DNA of 64,000 nucleotides, taken from the NCBI GenBank assembly GCA_963843685.1, contig CAWJLO010000010.1, forward strand, positions 434,001 through 498,000, written 5' to 3'. A model generated the notes under the pieces. That model was not told the origin of the DNA. It worked only from the letters and a program-made list of their open reading frames with translations, and searched no databases. Below, in pieces: positions 1 through 8,376 of this stretch; positions within the stretch are counted from its first letter, which is position 1; every line of letters begins with the position of its first letter. A program made the translations under genes and the position numbers. The DNA comes from DASQHL01 sp963843685 (GTDB lineage: Bacteria > Chloroflexota > Dehalococcoidia > DSTF01 > JACRBR01).

Positions 1-639
1 GATCAGATCGTCGCGCGGAGATTCGCGGCGTTGTGCCGCAAGCTGGTGCGCATAGAGGAAGAGCTCCGTGGCCGCGTTGGCGCCGTCTTCCGGGGATGTC
101 GTGAGCTCAGGATCGTCAAATCCAATCAGCCGGTTGCTCCAGTCGAACACCTTGTGACGGTCTTCCTGCGGCACGCCGACCATCTCGGTAATCACCTGCA
201 ACGGCAGCTCTGCGGCCACCTCGGTCACGAAGTCGCACTCGCCACGCTGGGCGATGCCATCGATGATCTTCGCCGTGATCTCGCGCACGTGCGGCTCGAG
301 CTTGCGGATCATCGACGGCGTGAAACCCTGGGCGACGAGGCGCCGATAGACGGTGTGACGCGGCGGATCCATGTTCAGCATCAGCGTCTGGATCATGGCG
401 AGCCCTTCGGGAGACGGATCCTCGATGTTTGTCCCCATCCGCGCGGAGGAGAACGTGGCCGAGTCCTGTGAGACGGTGACGATGTCGTCGTACTTCGTCA
501 GCGCCCAGTAGCCGGGCCCGTTCGTCTCTTCGTGCCAGTAAACAGGCGCTTCTCGTCGCAGCCGCTTGAACACGTCGTGCGGCACGCGCTCGACGTACGA
601 GTCGGCGCTGTAGAGTTCTACTTCCGTGAGCTGGACCAT
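1..639 (-). CDS. Cytochrome P450, N-terminal part (runs off left edge)
   Basis: This is a heme-thiolate monooxygenase of the bacterial soluble class that hydroxylates a hydrophobic substrate using electrons from a ferredoxin or similar partner. The 213 visible codons read as a P450 N-terminus (GYWALTKYDDI, then MDPPRHTVYRR at residues 90-100, the helix C region). The heme-binding Cys lies beyond the window edge. The ATG at 637-639 has an AGGAG six bases upstream, which fixes the start. It is the last visible gene of the TetR-led operon, 31 bp after the acyl-CoA dehydrogenase stop. In such a setting a CYP125/CYP142-like role, oxidising a side chain so it can be activated with CoA, is plausible but inferred. 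No reductase or ferredoxin gene adjoins it in the visible part. Confidence 0.88.
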   Translation of the reverse strand, partial: MVQLTEVELYSADSYVERVPHDVFKRLRREAPVYWHEETNGPGYWALTKYDDIVTVSQDSATFSSARMGTNIEDPSPEGLAMIQTLMLNMDPPRHTVYRRLVAQGFTPSMIRKLEPHVREITAKIIDGIAQRGECDFVTEVAAELPLQVITEMVGVPQEDRHKVFDWSNRLIGFDDPELTTSPEDGANAATELFLYAHQLAAQRRESPRDDLI

Positions 640-670
640 GGTGTGTTCTCCTGTCCGGGGTATAGAGCGA

Positions 671-1864
671 TCAGTACGATCGCGGCAGTCCGAGGCTCCA
701 CTCCGACACGTAGTTCAGGATCATCTCGCGGCTGACGGGCGCCGTCTTAAAGAGGCGTGCGCCGAACCAGAGGTGGATGAGGCCGAAGTCCTCCGAGAAG
801 CCGTTGCCTCCGTGCGTCTCCAGCGCCGCGTCAACCGCTTTGAGCGCGAGATCCGCGCCGAGGAACTTCGCCATGTTCGCCTGCGTGCCCACTTCGAGCG
901 GGTCGAGCCCCTGATCGAACGACCACGCGGCGCGATACATCATCAGCTTCACCGCTTCGTGCCAGATCTTCGCTTCGGCCAGGGGGTGCGCGATCGACTG
1001 GTAGGCGCCGATCGGCGTGTCCTTGAACACGACGCGCTCCTTCGCGTAGGCGACGGACTTCTCCAGACACTGCTGCGCCATCCCGGAGCAGATGGCGGCG
1101 GCGAGGATGCGCTCCGGGTTGAGGGAGTTGAACATCGCCAGCGCGCCGTTCCCCTCCGTGCCGACGATGTTGCCCGCCGGCACGACGACGTCGTCGAAGA
1201 AGAGCTGAAACTGGCCGGCGCCGTCGTTCGCCGGCGTTGGCAGCAGCGTCTTCTCCAGTCCGGGCGACTTCGTGTCGACGAGGAACAGCGAGATCCCCTG
1301 GGACTTCGACTTCCCCTCAGCCTGCAGCTCCTGCACCGTCGTCGTCCGGGCAACGAGCAGCATGTAGTCGGCCTGGTCGACGCCGGTGATGAAGATCTTC
1401 TGCCCGTTGATGCGATAGCTGTCGCCGTCCCGCTTCGCGTGCGTCTCCACGCGGAATGTGTTCGTGCCGGCGTTGGGCTCGGTGACAGCGAAGCAGAGCT
1501 TTGTGCGCCCGGCGACAATCTCCGGCAGGAAGCGGCGCTTTAGCTCCTCCGTGCCGTTGCGGACGATGCACGCGGCGTCCATCGATGTCACGAGCATCAG
1601 CCCCGGGAAGAATCCCTGTGCGGTGAGCTCCTCGAAGGCGATGGTGAGCGCAAGCAGGCCGGCGTTTGTGCCGCCGTACTCCTCCGGCACCAGGCAACCG
1701 AGCAGGCCGATGCTGGCGAAGTCGTCCCACAGCTCCTGCGGAAACTTCCGCTCGGCGCTCATGCGGCGGAACTCCTCGCGGCGCGGGACGTACTTCTGGA
1801 GCATCGTCCGGACGGAGGTCCGCACGAGCTGCTGCTCGTCGCTCAGGGCGAAGTCCAAACTCAT
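671..1864 (-). CDS. Acyl-CoA dehydrogenase (FadE-like)
   Basis: This FAD enzyme introduces the alpha-beta double bond into an acyl-CoA and passes electrons to ETF, whose genes lie at 61-62.8 kb. The 397-aa protein starts MSLDFALSDEQQ. An upstream in-frame extension to 1999 overlaps the preceding hydratase gene and looks non-coding, so I chose the ATG at 1864. The N-terminal helical domain is followed by the FAD/substrate motif FAVTEPNAGTN and a C-terminal helical domain with HGGNGFSED. Near the C-terminus, where many family members carry a Y-E-G-T type box with the catalytic Glu, this protein has F-K-T-A, so the catalytic base may lie elsewhere as it does in some subfamilies. It is operonic, 28 bp after the hydratase stop. 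Confidence 0.92.
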   Translation of the reverse strand: MSLDFALSDEQQLVRTSVRTMLQKYVPRREEFRRMSAERKFPQELWDDFASIGLLGCLVPEEYGGTNAGLLALTIAFEELTAQGFFPGLMLVTSMDAACIVRNGTEELKRRFLPEIVAGRTKLCFAVTEPNAGTNTFRVETHAKRDGDSYRINGQKIFITGVDQADYMLLVARTTTVQELQAEGKSKSQGISLFLVDTKSPGLEKTLLPTPANDGAGQFQLFFDDVVVPAGNIVGTEGNGALAMFNSLNPERILAAAICSGMAQQCLEKSVAYAKERVVFKDTPIGAYQSIAHPLAEAKIWHEAVKLMMYRAAWSFDQGLDPLEVGTQANMAKFLGADLALKAVDAALETHGGNGFSEDFGLIHLWFGARLFKTAPVSREMILNYVSEWSLGLPRSY

Positions 1865-1892
1865 CGTTTCGATCCGTTCTCCCGTGTCAGCG

Positions 1893-2699
1893 TTATCGCC
1901 CCTTGAACTGCGGCACGCGCTTCTCTTTGAAGGCGCGTGGCCCTTCGCGCGCGTCCTCGGTCGTATACACCTGCTGACCGATGCGGAAGTCAACCTCAAG
2001 CGCCTCCGCCTCCGGGAGGCACTCAGTGGCGATCACCGCTTCCTTGATCTTCTGCACGGCCACCGGGCCATTCGCCGCGACCTTCGCCGCCATCTCACGC
2101 GCGGCAGCGAGCGCCCCGCCCTTCGGCACGACACGTCCGATCAGGCCGAAGCTCAGCGCCTCGTCCGCCGGGTACATGTCGGCGGTGAGGAGCATCTCCA
2201 TCGCCTTCGTATACGGGATCTGGCGGCGCAGACGGATGACGCTCCCGCCCTGCGGGTAGAGCGACCACTTGGCCTCCGTCACGCCGAACACGCTGCCCTC
2301 TCCGGCGACGCGGATGTCCGTCCCCTGGAGGATCTCGGTCCCGCCCGCGACGCAGTAGCCCTCGACAGCGGCGATCAGCGGCTTCTTGAGCTGCCTGTTC
2401 CGAAGGAGACCATCGAAGATGATCGTGTAGTCAGCACGGATCCGCTCCTCGAACTCGTCCTCCGGGGGGAAGCCGGCCATCGACCGCGCGACGAGCTTGT
2501 CGAGGTCGGCGCCCGCGCAGAAGTCGTCGCCTGCGCCGGTGAGGATGGCGCAGCGGACGTCGGGATCGTCGTCGATGCTCTTCCAGGCGTCAGCGAGGCG
2601 GCAGAGCATCTCCATGTTGATGGCGTTCTTTACCTCGGGCCGGTTCATCGTCAGCGTCACGAGGTGGCCGTCGCGTTCGACGAGCAGCGCTGGGTTCAC
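1893..2699 (-). CDS. Enoyl-CoA hydratase/isomerase (crotonase family)
   Basis: Crotonases hydrate the 2-enoyl-CoA made by acyl-CoA dehydrogenases. The 268-aa protein has the usual fold markers: an oxyanion-hole segment (GAGDDFCAGADL), a second one at EGYCVAGGTEILQGTD, and FGVTEAKWSLYPQGG. Glu residues are present at both positions expected for the catalytic pair. The start is GTG, with AAGGA about 8 nt upstream. It lies 4 nt after the stop of the acyl-CoA synthetase and 28 nt before the acyl-CoA dehydrogenase, so all three are probably translated from one message. It could also be an isomerase or another crotonase variant. Confidence 0.92.
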   Translation of the reverse strand: MNPALLVERDGHLVTLTMNRPEVKNAINMEMLCRLADAWKSIDDDPDVRCAILTGAGDDFCAGADLDKLVARSMAGFPPEDEFEERIRADYTIIFDGLLRNRQLKKPLIAAVEGYCVAGGTEILQGTDIRVAGEGSVFGVTEAKWSLYPQGGSVIRLRRQIPYTKAMEMLLTADMYPADEALSFGLIGRVVPKGGALAAAREMAAKVAANGPVAVQKIKEAVIATECLPEAEALEVDFRIGQQVYTTEDAREGPRAFKEKRVPQFKGR

Positions 2700-2703
2700 G
2701 CGA

Positions 2704-4338
2704 TCATCCTTTCGTCCCGGCGGCGGGCGCCGCCATGCTGGTTTCGATCGCGCGTTCCTTCGCCCACTTGTAATCGGTCTTACCGCTCGGCGAGCGCATC
2801 ACTTCTTCGACGATCGTGAGCTGGCGAGGCACCTTGTAGCCGGAGATCTTCGTCCGGGCGTATGCATCCAGGTCGGCGAGTGTGAGCGTGTGACCGGGCC
2901 GGAGCTGCACGACGGCAGCGACGCGCTCGCCCCAGCGCTCGTCCGGCACGCCGACGACGACGGCGTCAAAGATCGCCTCATGCGACTTGAGCGCGGACTC
3001 GACCTCGTCCGGGTAGATCTTTTCGCCGCCGCTGTTGATGCAGACCGAGCCGCGGCCGAGCAGCGTGACCGTACCGTCGGCCTCAACGGTGGCTCGGTCG
3101 CCCGGGATCACCCATCGGACGCCGTTCTCGTCTGTCATGAACGTGGCGGCCGTCTTCTTCTCGTCCTTGTAGTAGCCCAGCGGCATGCGGCCACGCCGCG
3201 CGACCATGCCGACGACGCCGGAGCCGGGCGCTACGGGCCGCAGGTTCTCGTCCAGCACCGCGGAGTTGGCGTCGACCATGAAGCGCGGCTTGCCGCCCTC
3301 GTTCGTCCCGAGATTCATGCCCGAGTGACCCACCTCCGACGCGCCGAGGGCGTCAATGAGGAGGGTGTTGGGGAGCTGCGCCTTGAGCTGGTCCTTCACC
3401 GCCTGCGAGAAGACGGCGCCACCGGACGAGATCACGGCCAGCGACGATGTGTCGTACGAGGCGCCGGGGGCGGCGAGCGCCTCCGCCAGGGGCCTCGCCA
3501 TCGCGTCGCCAACGATCACGAGGATGTTGACGCGCTCCTTGCCGACCAGCGTCCAGATCTCGTGCGTGTCCATGCGGTGGCTGGTCGTCAGCACGGCTTT
3601 GCCGCCGCCGTGCAGGCCGATCATCACAGACCAGTGTCCGTTTCCGTGCATCAGCGGCGCGACGGGCAGCGTGCACGTGGGATTGGGGTTCTTTCTCGCG
3701 TTCTCGCCGAGCTCTTCAGGGCGGGTGATGTCGGGTCCGCCCGGGTTGCCGCCCTGCAGTCCGCCGAAGAACATGTCCTCCTGCCGCCACATGACCCCCT
3801 TGGGCATGCCGGTCGTGCCACCGGTGTACAGCAGGTAGAGGTCGTCGGCGGAGCGCGGGCCGAAGTCACGCGCGGGGGACGCCGCGGCCAGCGCAGCCTC
3901 GTACTCGACGTCGCCCGCGCTCGCCGGGCTCGCTTCCGTGCCATCTTCCACAAGCACGAAGTGCCGCAGCGTCTTCACCGTCGGCGCGACGGCGGCAACT
4001 CGCTGCGCGAACTCGCGGTGGTACACGAGCGCCGCGAGGTCAGCGTCGTCGAAGAGATACTTCAGCTCGTCCTCCACGTACCGGAAGTTGATGTTCACAG
4101 GGGCGGCGCGGATCTTGTACGCCGCGAGCGCCGCCTCGACGTACTCGATGCAGCTGTAGAGATAGAGGCCGATGTGATCGCCGGCGCGGATGCCGCTGTC
4201 GAGGAAGTGGTGGGCCAGCCGGTTGGACCGCTCATCAAGCTGCGCGAACGTCAGGCGGCGATCGCCATGCACGAGCGCCTCGCGCCCAGGGACGGCGTCG
4301 GCAACGCATTCGTACAGGTCAGCGAGATTGAACTCCAT
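2704..4338 (-). CDS. Acyl-CoA synthetase, AMP-forming (FadD-like)
   Basis: This ANL-superfamily enzyme activates a carboxylic acid to its acyl-AMP and then to the CoA thioester. The 544-aa protein has the full set of motifs: the P-loop YTGGTTGMPKGVMW near residue 175, the GDRATVEADGTVTLLGRG hinge region, NSGGEKIYPDEVE, and the C-terminal PSGKTDYKW Lys. A strong GGAGG lies upstream of the ATG. It resembles FadD types that activate steroid side chains more than generic long-chain synthetases, which is a judgement from overall motif style. It sits between the thiolase-like gene (14-nt gap) and the enoyl-CoA hydratase (4-nt gap). Confidence 0.93.
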   Translation of the reverse strand: MEFNLADLYECVADAVPGREALVHGDRRLTFAQLDERSNRLAHHFLDSGIRAGDHIGLYLYSCIEYVEAALAAYKIRAAPVNINFRYVEDELKYLFDDADLAALVYHREFAQRVAAVAPTVKTLRHFVLVEDGTEASPASAGDVEYEAALAAASPARDFGPRSADDLYLLYTGGTTGMPKGVMWRQEDMFFGGLQGGNPGGPDITRPEELGENARKNPNPTCTLPVAPLMHGNGHWSVMIGLHGGGKAVLTTSHRMDTHEIWTLVGKERVNILVIVGDAMARPLAEALAAPGASYDTSSLAVISSGGAVFSQAVKDQLKAQLPNTLLIDALGASEVGHSGMNLGTNEGGKPRFMVDANSAVLDENLRPVAPGSGVVGMVARRGRMPLGYYKDEKKTAATFMTDENGVRWVIPGDRATVEADGTVTLLGRGSVCINSGGEKIYPDEVESALKSHEAIFDAVVVGVPDERWGERVAAVVQLRPGHTLTLADLDAYARTKISGYKVPRQLTIVEEVMRSPSGKTDYKWAKERAIETSMAAPAAGTKG

Positions 4339-4352
4339 GTCCCCTCCTCCCG

Positions 4353-5504
4353 CTACGGTTTCTCACTGCCGAGGATCCACATCGAAAAGAACTGCGAGCC
4401 GCCGCCATACGCGTGGCCGAGAGCTGTGCGCACGCCGTCGACCTGATGCTCGCCGGCGCGGCCGCGCACCTGCAGCGCCGCTTCGGCGAAGCGCAGCATG
4501 CCCGAGGCGCCGATCGGGTTCGACGAAAGCACGCCTCCCGACGGGTTGACGGGCATGTCGCCGTCGAACGCCGTCGAGCCGTCGACGACCATGCGCCATC
4601 CTTCCGTCTCAGGCGCGAACCCCAGGTTCTCCATCCACATCGGCTCGTACCAGCTGAACGGCACGTAGATCTCCGCGACGTCAATCTCGCGACGGGGATT
4701 CGTGATGCCCGCCTGACGATAGACCTCGGAGGCGCAGTCACGCCCTGCCCGCGGGTTCACCTGATCGCGGCCGGCGAACATCGTCGGCTCGCTGCGCATG
4801 GCCGAGGCGTGGACCCAGGCAGGCCGATCGATGTTCGCGGCGGCGGACTCGCTCGCGAGCACCATCGCGCAGGCACCGTCGGACGACGGGCAGGTCTCAA
4901 GGAAGCGGATGGGATCCCAGAGCATCGGCGACTCTGCGATCTTCGCCATCGTTATGTCTTCCATGTGCAGGTGCGCGTACGGATTGCGCATCGCGTTGAC
5001 GCGGTCCTTGAGCGCGACGCGCATGCCGACGTCAGCCGGGGCGCCCGAGCGGCGGATGTAGGCGCGGATGTGCGGCGCAAAGTAGCCGCCGGCGCCGGCG
5101 ACGACCGCCGGCTGGAACGGCAGCTTCGGCGCCAATGCCCACATGGCATCACTCTCGGACTGTTTCTCGAAGGCGACGGTGAGCACGCGCTGATGCAGTC
5201 CCGCCTGCACCAGACTCGCCGCGACGAGCGCCGTCGACCCGCCGACGCTGCCGGCAGTGTGGACGCGCATCATCGGCTTGCCCGCACATCCGAGGGCATC
5301 CGCCAGGTACAGCTCAGGCATCATCACGCCTTCGAACATGTCTGGCGCCTTGCCGATGACGACGGCGTCGATGTCACGCCACGTGAGTGAGGCGTCTTCG
5401 AGCGCACGCAACGCGGCTTCCCGCAACAGGCCCGGGATCGAGACGTCTTCCCGTCGCGCGGCGTGCTTCGTCTGGCCGATGCCGATGACGGCGCAGCGTT
5501 CCAT
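4353..5504 (-). CDS. Thiolase-fold lipid-transfer protein (Ltp/SCP-x type), Cys-less
   Basis: This 383-aa protein has the thiolase fold of the SCP-x/lipid-transfer branch (start MERCAVIGIGQTKHAARRED, late motif VNPSGGVLSSNPIGASG). The position of the thiolase nucleophile reads TAGSVGGS at about residues 83-90 with no Cys, and the usual G-H-P box reads S-N-P. A normal Claisen thiolase mechanism is therefore unlikely. In actinobacterial steroid catabolism, similar Cys-poor Ltp proteins pair with DUF35 proteins to act as retro-aldolases, and the same pairing occurs here. The start ATG shares one base with the stop of the next thiolase-like gene (TGATG), a sign of translational coupling; a 14-codon upstream extension is ignored for that reason. 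Confidence 0.88.
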   Translation of the reverse strand: MERCAVIGIGQTKHAARREDVSIPGLLREAALRALEDASLTWRDIDAVVIGKAPDMFEGVMMPELYLADALGCAGKPMMRVHTAGSVGGSTALVAASLVQAGLHQRVLTVAFEKQSESDAMWALAPKLPFQPAVVAGAGGYFAPHIRAYIRRSGAPADVGMRVALKDRVNAMRNPYAHLHMEDITMAKIAESPMLWDPIRFLETCPSSDGACAMVLASESAAANIDRPAWVHASAMRSEPTMFAGRDQVNPRAGRDCASEVYRQAGITNPRREIDVAEIYVPFSWYEPMWMENLGFAPETEGWRMVVDGSTAFDGDMPVNPSGGVLSSNPIGASGMLRFAEAALQVRGRAGEHQVDGVRTALGHAYGGGSQFFSMWILGSEKP

Positions 5505-6565
5505 CAACGGCCCTCCATCACGCAGACCAGATTCTGCTGCAGGCACGGGCCCGACGTCGCGTGGGCGACGGCGCGCTTGGCAGAACCGTCGATGATGCGC
5601 TGCGCGGCTTCGCCGATGCGGATCAGGCCCGCCGCCATCACCGGATTGGCCGTCAGCGCGCCGCCGGACGGGTTTACGGCGACGTCATCGCCCAGGCCGA
5701 GCGCGTCGCGCAGGATGAGCTCCTGGTGCGTGAACGGAGCGTGCAGTTCGGCAACCTCGACCGGGACATGGCCGTTGCCGAGCCCCGCGTGCCTGGCCGC
5801 GAGCTCGGTCGACGTGGAGCGGGCGAGATCGCGCGCTCCGAGCGACGCCGGCTCGATGCGGTGATCGATGCCGCGGATCCACGCCGGGCGCTCGCAGACC
5901 TTGCGCGCGAGATCGCCGGCGGCGAGCACGACGGCGGCGGCGCCATCGGAGATCGGAGGACAGTCGTGCTTGCGCAGCGGCGACACGAACGACGGCGCGG
6001 CGAGCGCGCCTTCGACGTCAAGCGCGTCACGCACCTGGGCGCTCGGGTTGAATGCGGCGTCCCGACGGCTGCGTGCGGCGACCATCGCCATGTCGCGCTG
6101 CGTGTACTTTCCGGCATCGAGCAGAGCGCGGGCCTGGAGCGCGGCGACGCTGACCGAGTCGGGCCAGAGCGGAGCGACGCAGTACGGGTCGAGTTGCAGC
6201 GCGAGGACGTCGGGGAGGTCGCCGAGGGATGACTTGCCGAACGCGTACACGAGCGCGGAGTCGATGTCGCCATGCTGGAGGCGCACCCACGCCTCGTACA
6301 ACGCCCAGGCGCCGTCCATCTCGACGTGCGACTCCGCCACCGGCGGCCAAGCGCCGACAGCGTCCAGCGCCATGACGAAGGCGAACGGCTGGCCGGCGAG
6401 GTAGTCGGACGAGCCGGAGCAGACGAAGCCCAGCGAGTGACGGTCGATACCGGATCGCTCCAGCGCCTCGCTGACGACCGGCATGAGGATCTCGACCTCG
6501 TTGCGACGGGTATCGGAGCGCACGCTCGGCGCCTGCGCGAACGAGACGACGGCCACGTCGCGCAT
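5504..6565 (-). CDS. Second thiolase-fold lipid-transfer protein, Cys-less
   Basis: This 353-aa thiolase-superfamily protein is related to, but distinct from, its downstream neighbour. It starts MRDVAVVSFAQAP. It has HVEMDGAWAL where thiolases carry the nucleophilic Cys, and VNPSGGALTANPVMAAG where they carry G-H-P, so both catalytic landmarks are changed. The tail HATSGPCLQQNL retains a Cys. The layout of two Ltp-like proteins next to DUF35 resembles the actinobacterial ltp3-ltp4 arrangement, which I recall but cannot check here. Both ends overlap neighbours by one base (TGATG), so stoichiometric expression with the DUF35 protein and the other thiolase-like subunit is likely. Confidence 0.88.
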   Translation of the reverse strand: MRDVAVVSFAQAPSVRSDTRRNEVEILMPVVSEALERSGIDRHSLGFVCSGSSDYLAGQPFAFVMALDAVGAWPPVAESHVEMDGAWALYEAWVRLQHGDIDSALVYAFGKSSLGDLPDVLALQLDPYCVAPLWPDSVSVAALQARALLDAGKYTQRDMAMVAARSRRDAAFNPSAQVRDALDVEGALAAPSFVSPLRKHDCPPISDGAAAVVLAAGDLARKVCERPAWIRGIDHRIEPASLGARDLARSTSTELAARHAGLGNGHVPVEVAELHAPFTHQELILRDALGLGDDVAVNPSGGALTANPVMAAGLIRIGEAAQRIIDGSAKRAVAHATSGPCLQQNLVCVMEGR

Positions 6566-7053
6566 CAGAGGTGCTCCTTGTAGGAGTCGAAGGGCGCGTC
6601 AGCCTCACCGGTGGGTTTGAAGTGGCGGATGCTGTTCATGCTCGGGCCGCGCTCTTCCGCGGGCACCCACACGGCCTTGACGCGCATGCCCATACGAACC
6701 TCCTGCGCGTCGATCTCCTGTACGAGATGGAAGAGCGGGATATCCGCGCCGTCGAGCAGGATCGATGCGGACACGTACGGTACGCGCACCGCCTGGCCGG
6801 CGAAGGGGATGTTGACGATGCAGAACGTCGTTACAGTGCCTGTGTCCGCGACCGGCACCTCTTCATGCGTGGGGACGCCGCACGTCGGACAGGATCCCCG
6901 CGGCGGCACGTACACCTTGCGGCACTCCGGGCAGCGCTGGCCGACGAGCCGCCCTTCGGCGACGGCACCCAGAAAGCGCGACGAGGCCTGACCAGCGACG
7001 TATGTGTAGTCGAGTCGGATCGGCGTCTTGATGCCGTAGACGCGCGCGGTCAC
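6565..7053 (-). CDS. DUF35 OB-fold protein with rubredoxin-like zinc ribbon
   Basis: This 162-aa protein has the two-part DUF35 design: an N-terminal zinc ribbon (CPECRKVYVPPRGSCPTC) followed by an OB-fold (VADTGTVTTFCIVNIPF). DUF35 proteins are acyl-CoA-binding partners of thiolase-like enzymes, for example ChsH2 with Ltp2. The GTG start overlaps the previous stop by four bases (GTGA), and the stop overlaps the next start. The much longer upstream reading frame is Arg-rich antisense noise over the preceding gene. All four zinc ligands are intact, in contrast to the adjacent paralogue. Confidence 0.9.
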   Translation of the reverse strand: MTARVYGIKTPIRLDYTYVAGQASSRFLGAVAEGRLVGQRCPECRKVYVPPRGSCPTCGVPTHEEVPVADTGTVTTFCIVNIPFAGQAVRVPYVSASILLDGADIPLFHLVQEIDAQEVRMGMRVKAVWVPAEERGPSMNSIRHFKPTGEADAPFDSYKEHL

Positions 7054-7517
7054 TCCGCTGCCTCCGGCTCGAAGCAGACGATGTCGTGGATCTCGCCGAG
7101 AGTCTCGTCCCGCCAACGCGGACGCACGCGCATCCCGGTTGACATGCGCGCTTCGGTGCCTGCGTCGACGGCGTGCAGCATTGCGGTGTCGGCGCCATCG
7201 AGCTTGATCAGCGCCCAAGCGAAGGGTCGGTCGAACGGGTGCTTCGGGCGGGGATGATTGACCCAGGCCCACGTCGTGACGACGCCGCCCGGGCCTACCT
7301 GCACGAATTCGTCGCTGACGGCGTCGCCCGTTTCGGGGTCGTACTCCTGCGGCGGAACGAGCACGCGGCCGCTCGCCGTACGCACCCCGACGATGCGCCG
7401 CTCTTGTAGTTCGCCGAGGAAGCGGCCAATGATCGGCCCGACGCTGCGCGTGTACGCGTACTCCAGTTCGTGCGGTGCAGTCAGCGGAGCGACGTCTGTC
7501 GTGTTGCGTTCGATCAT
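7050..7517 (-). CDS. DUF35 OB-fold protein lacking the zinc-ribbon cysteines
   Basis: This 155-aa paralogue aligns by eye with the next gene: FLGELQERRIVGVR corresponds to FLGAVAEGRLVGQR, and the OB-fold segment GPGGVVTTWAWVNHP corresponds to the same region of the neighbour. The zinc-ribbon segment reads VRTASGRVLVPPQEYDPETG and has no Cys at all. It is therefore a DUF35 protein that has lost its metal site, probably a partner subunit for one of the two thiolase-fold proteins. It follows the amidohydrolase by 10 bp and overlaps the downstream DUF35 gene by 4 bp. Confidence 0.87.
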   Translation of the reverse strand: MIERNTTDVAPLTAPHELEYAYTRSVGPIIGRFLGELQERRIVGVRTASGRVLVPPQEYDPETGDAVSDEFVQVGPGGVVTTWAWVNHPRPKHPFDRPFAWALIKLDGADTAMLHAVDAGTEARMSTGMRVRPRWRDETLGEIHDIVCFEPEAAE

Positions 7518-7527
7518 CCCTGCGCCC

Positions 7528-8373
7528 TCATGCGCGTTGCGCGGCGGCAGCGGCCGTCGTCGGCTGTCGGCTGCCCCAGAACAGCCGATCCGCGTTGGCG
7601 TACAGGAACTTGTCGAGCACGCCCTCGCGCAGATCCAGCTCCTGGGCCTCCTTCACGCAGCGCTCGAACGAAAGCACCGGGTGGTCAGAGGCGAACATGA
7701 TCTTGTCCTGGCCGCGCGTGTTCATGAACTGGATCAGCTCCGGCGGGAAGTAGCGCGGCGCGTAGGCGGACGTCTGCAGGTAAAGGTTCCGGTACTTGAT
7801 CATCAGCCGGATGGCGACGTTCCACCACGGATCGGCGCCGTGCGCCATCACGAGCTTCAGTTCCGGAAAGAAGACGCACACCTCGTCGAGGTACATGGGA
7901 TCCTGGCACTTGCCGGGCATGGGCGGGCCGGGGATACCGGTGTTGATGGCAATCGGCAGATCCAGCTCGATGCACTTCGCGTACACCGGATAGTAGACCT
8001 TGTCGTTGGGCGGCAGGTCGATCATGAACGGAGTGATGCGCGCCAGCACGACGGGCTGATCGCGCACAAGGCGCTCCAGCGCGCGGATGGCCTCCATCCC
8101 TTGCCGCGGATCGAGCGAAATGGACAGGACAAAACGGTCGGGGTTCGCCCGCGGGAACTGGAGCACGTGTTCGGCGGGCTTATCGGCGGTCGTTGTGATG
8201 ATGGCCTTCTCCACGCCCGCGCGGTCCATCGCCTCCGTCAGCTCGGCGACAGAGATGTCCTTGAAGATCGCGTCGGCGCGGTTGAAGTAGTCCTCGGCCA
8301 CGCGCACGAGCCACGGCGGCCGCTCGACTGAGCCCATGTTCACGTTGACAAAGGTGTCGATGGCGCGTGGCAT
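7528..8373 (-). CDS. Amidohydrolase-related metal-dependent hydrolase/decarboxylase
   Basis: This 281-aa TIM-barrel protein belongs to the amidohydrolase-2 group, which includes ACMSD-like decarboxylases and lactonase-type hydrolases. Visible markers are VMAHGADPWWNVAIRLM (a metal-ligand His) and the C-terminal FASDHPVL (the Asp of the metal site). The N-terminal H-x-H found in many members is not obvious: the start MPRAIDTFVNVNMG lacks it, so the metal site may be reduced. Within this operon a C-C bond hydrolase or decarboxylase acting on a ring-cleavage product is a reasonable guess. It starts 3 bp after the Rieske gene stop. Confidence 0.85.
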   Translation of the reverse strand: MPRAIDTFVNVNMGSVERPPWLVRVAEDYFNRADAIFKDISVAELTEAMDRAGVEKAIITTTADKPAEHVLQFPRANPDRFVLSISLDPRQGMEAIRALERLVRDQPVVLARITPFMIDLPPNDKVYYPVYAKCIELDLPIAINTGIPGPPMPGKCQDPMYLDEVCVFFPELKLVMAHGADPWWNVAIRLMIKYRNLYLQTSAYAPRYFPPELIQFMNTRGQDKIMFASDHPVLSFERCVKEAQELDLREGVLDKFLYANADRLFWGSRQPTTAAAAAQRA

Positions 8374-8376
8374 GGG

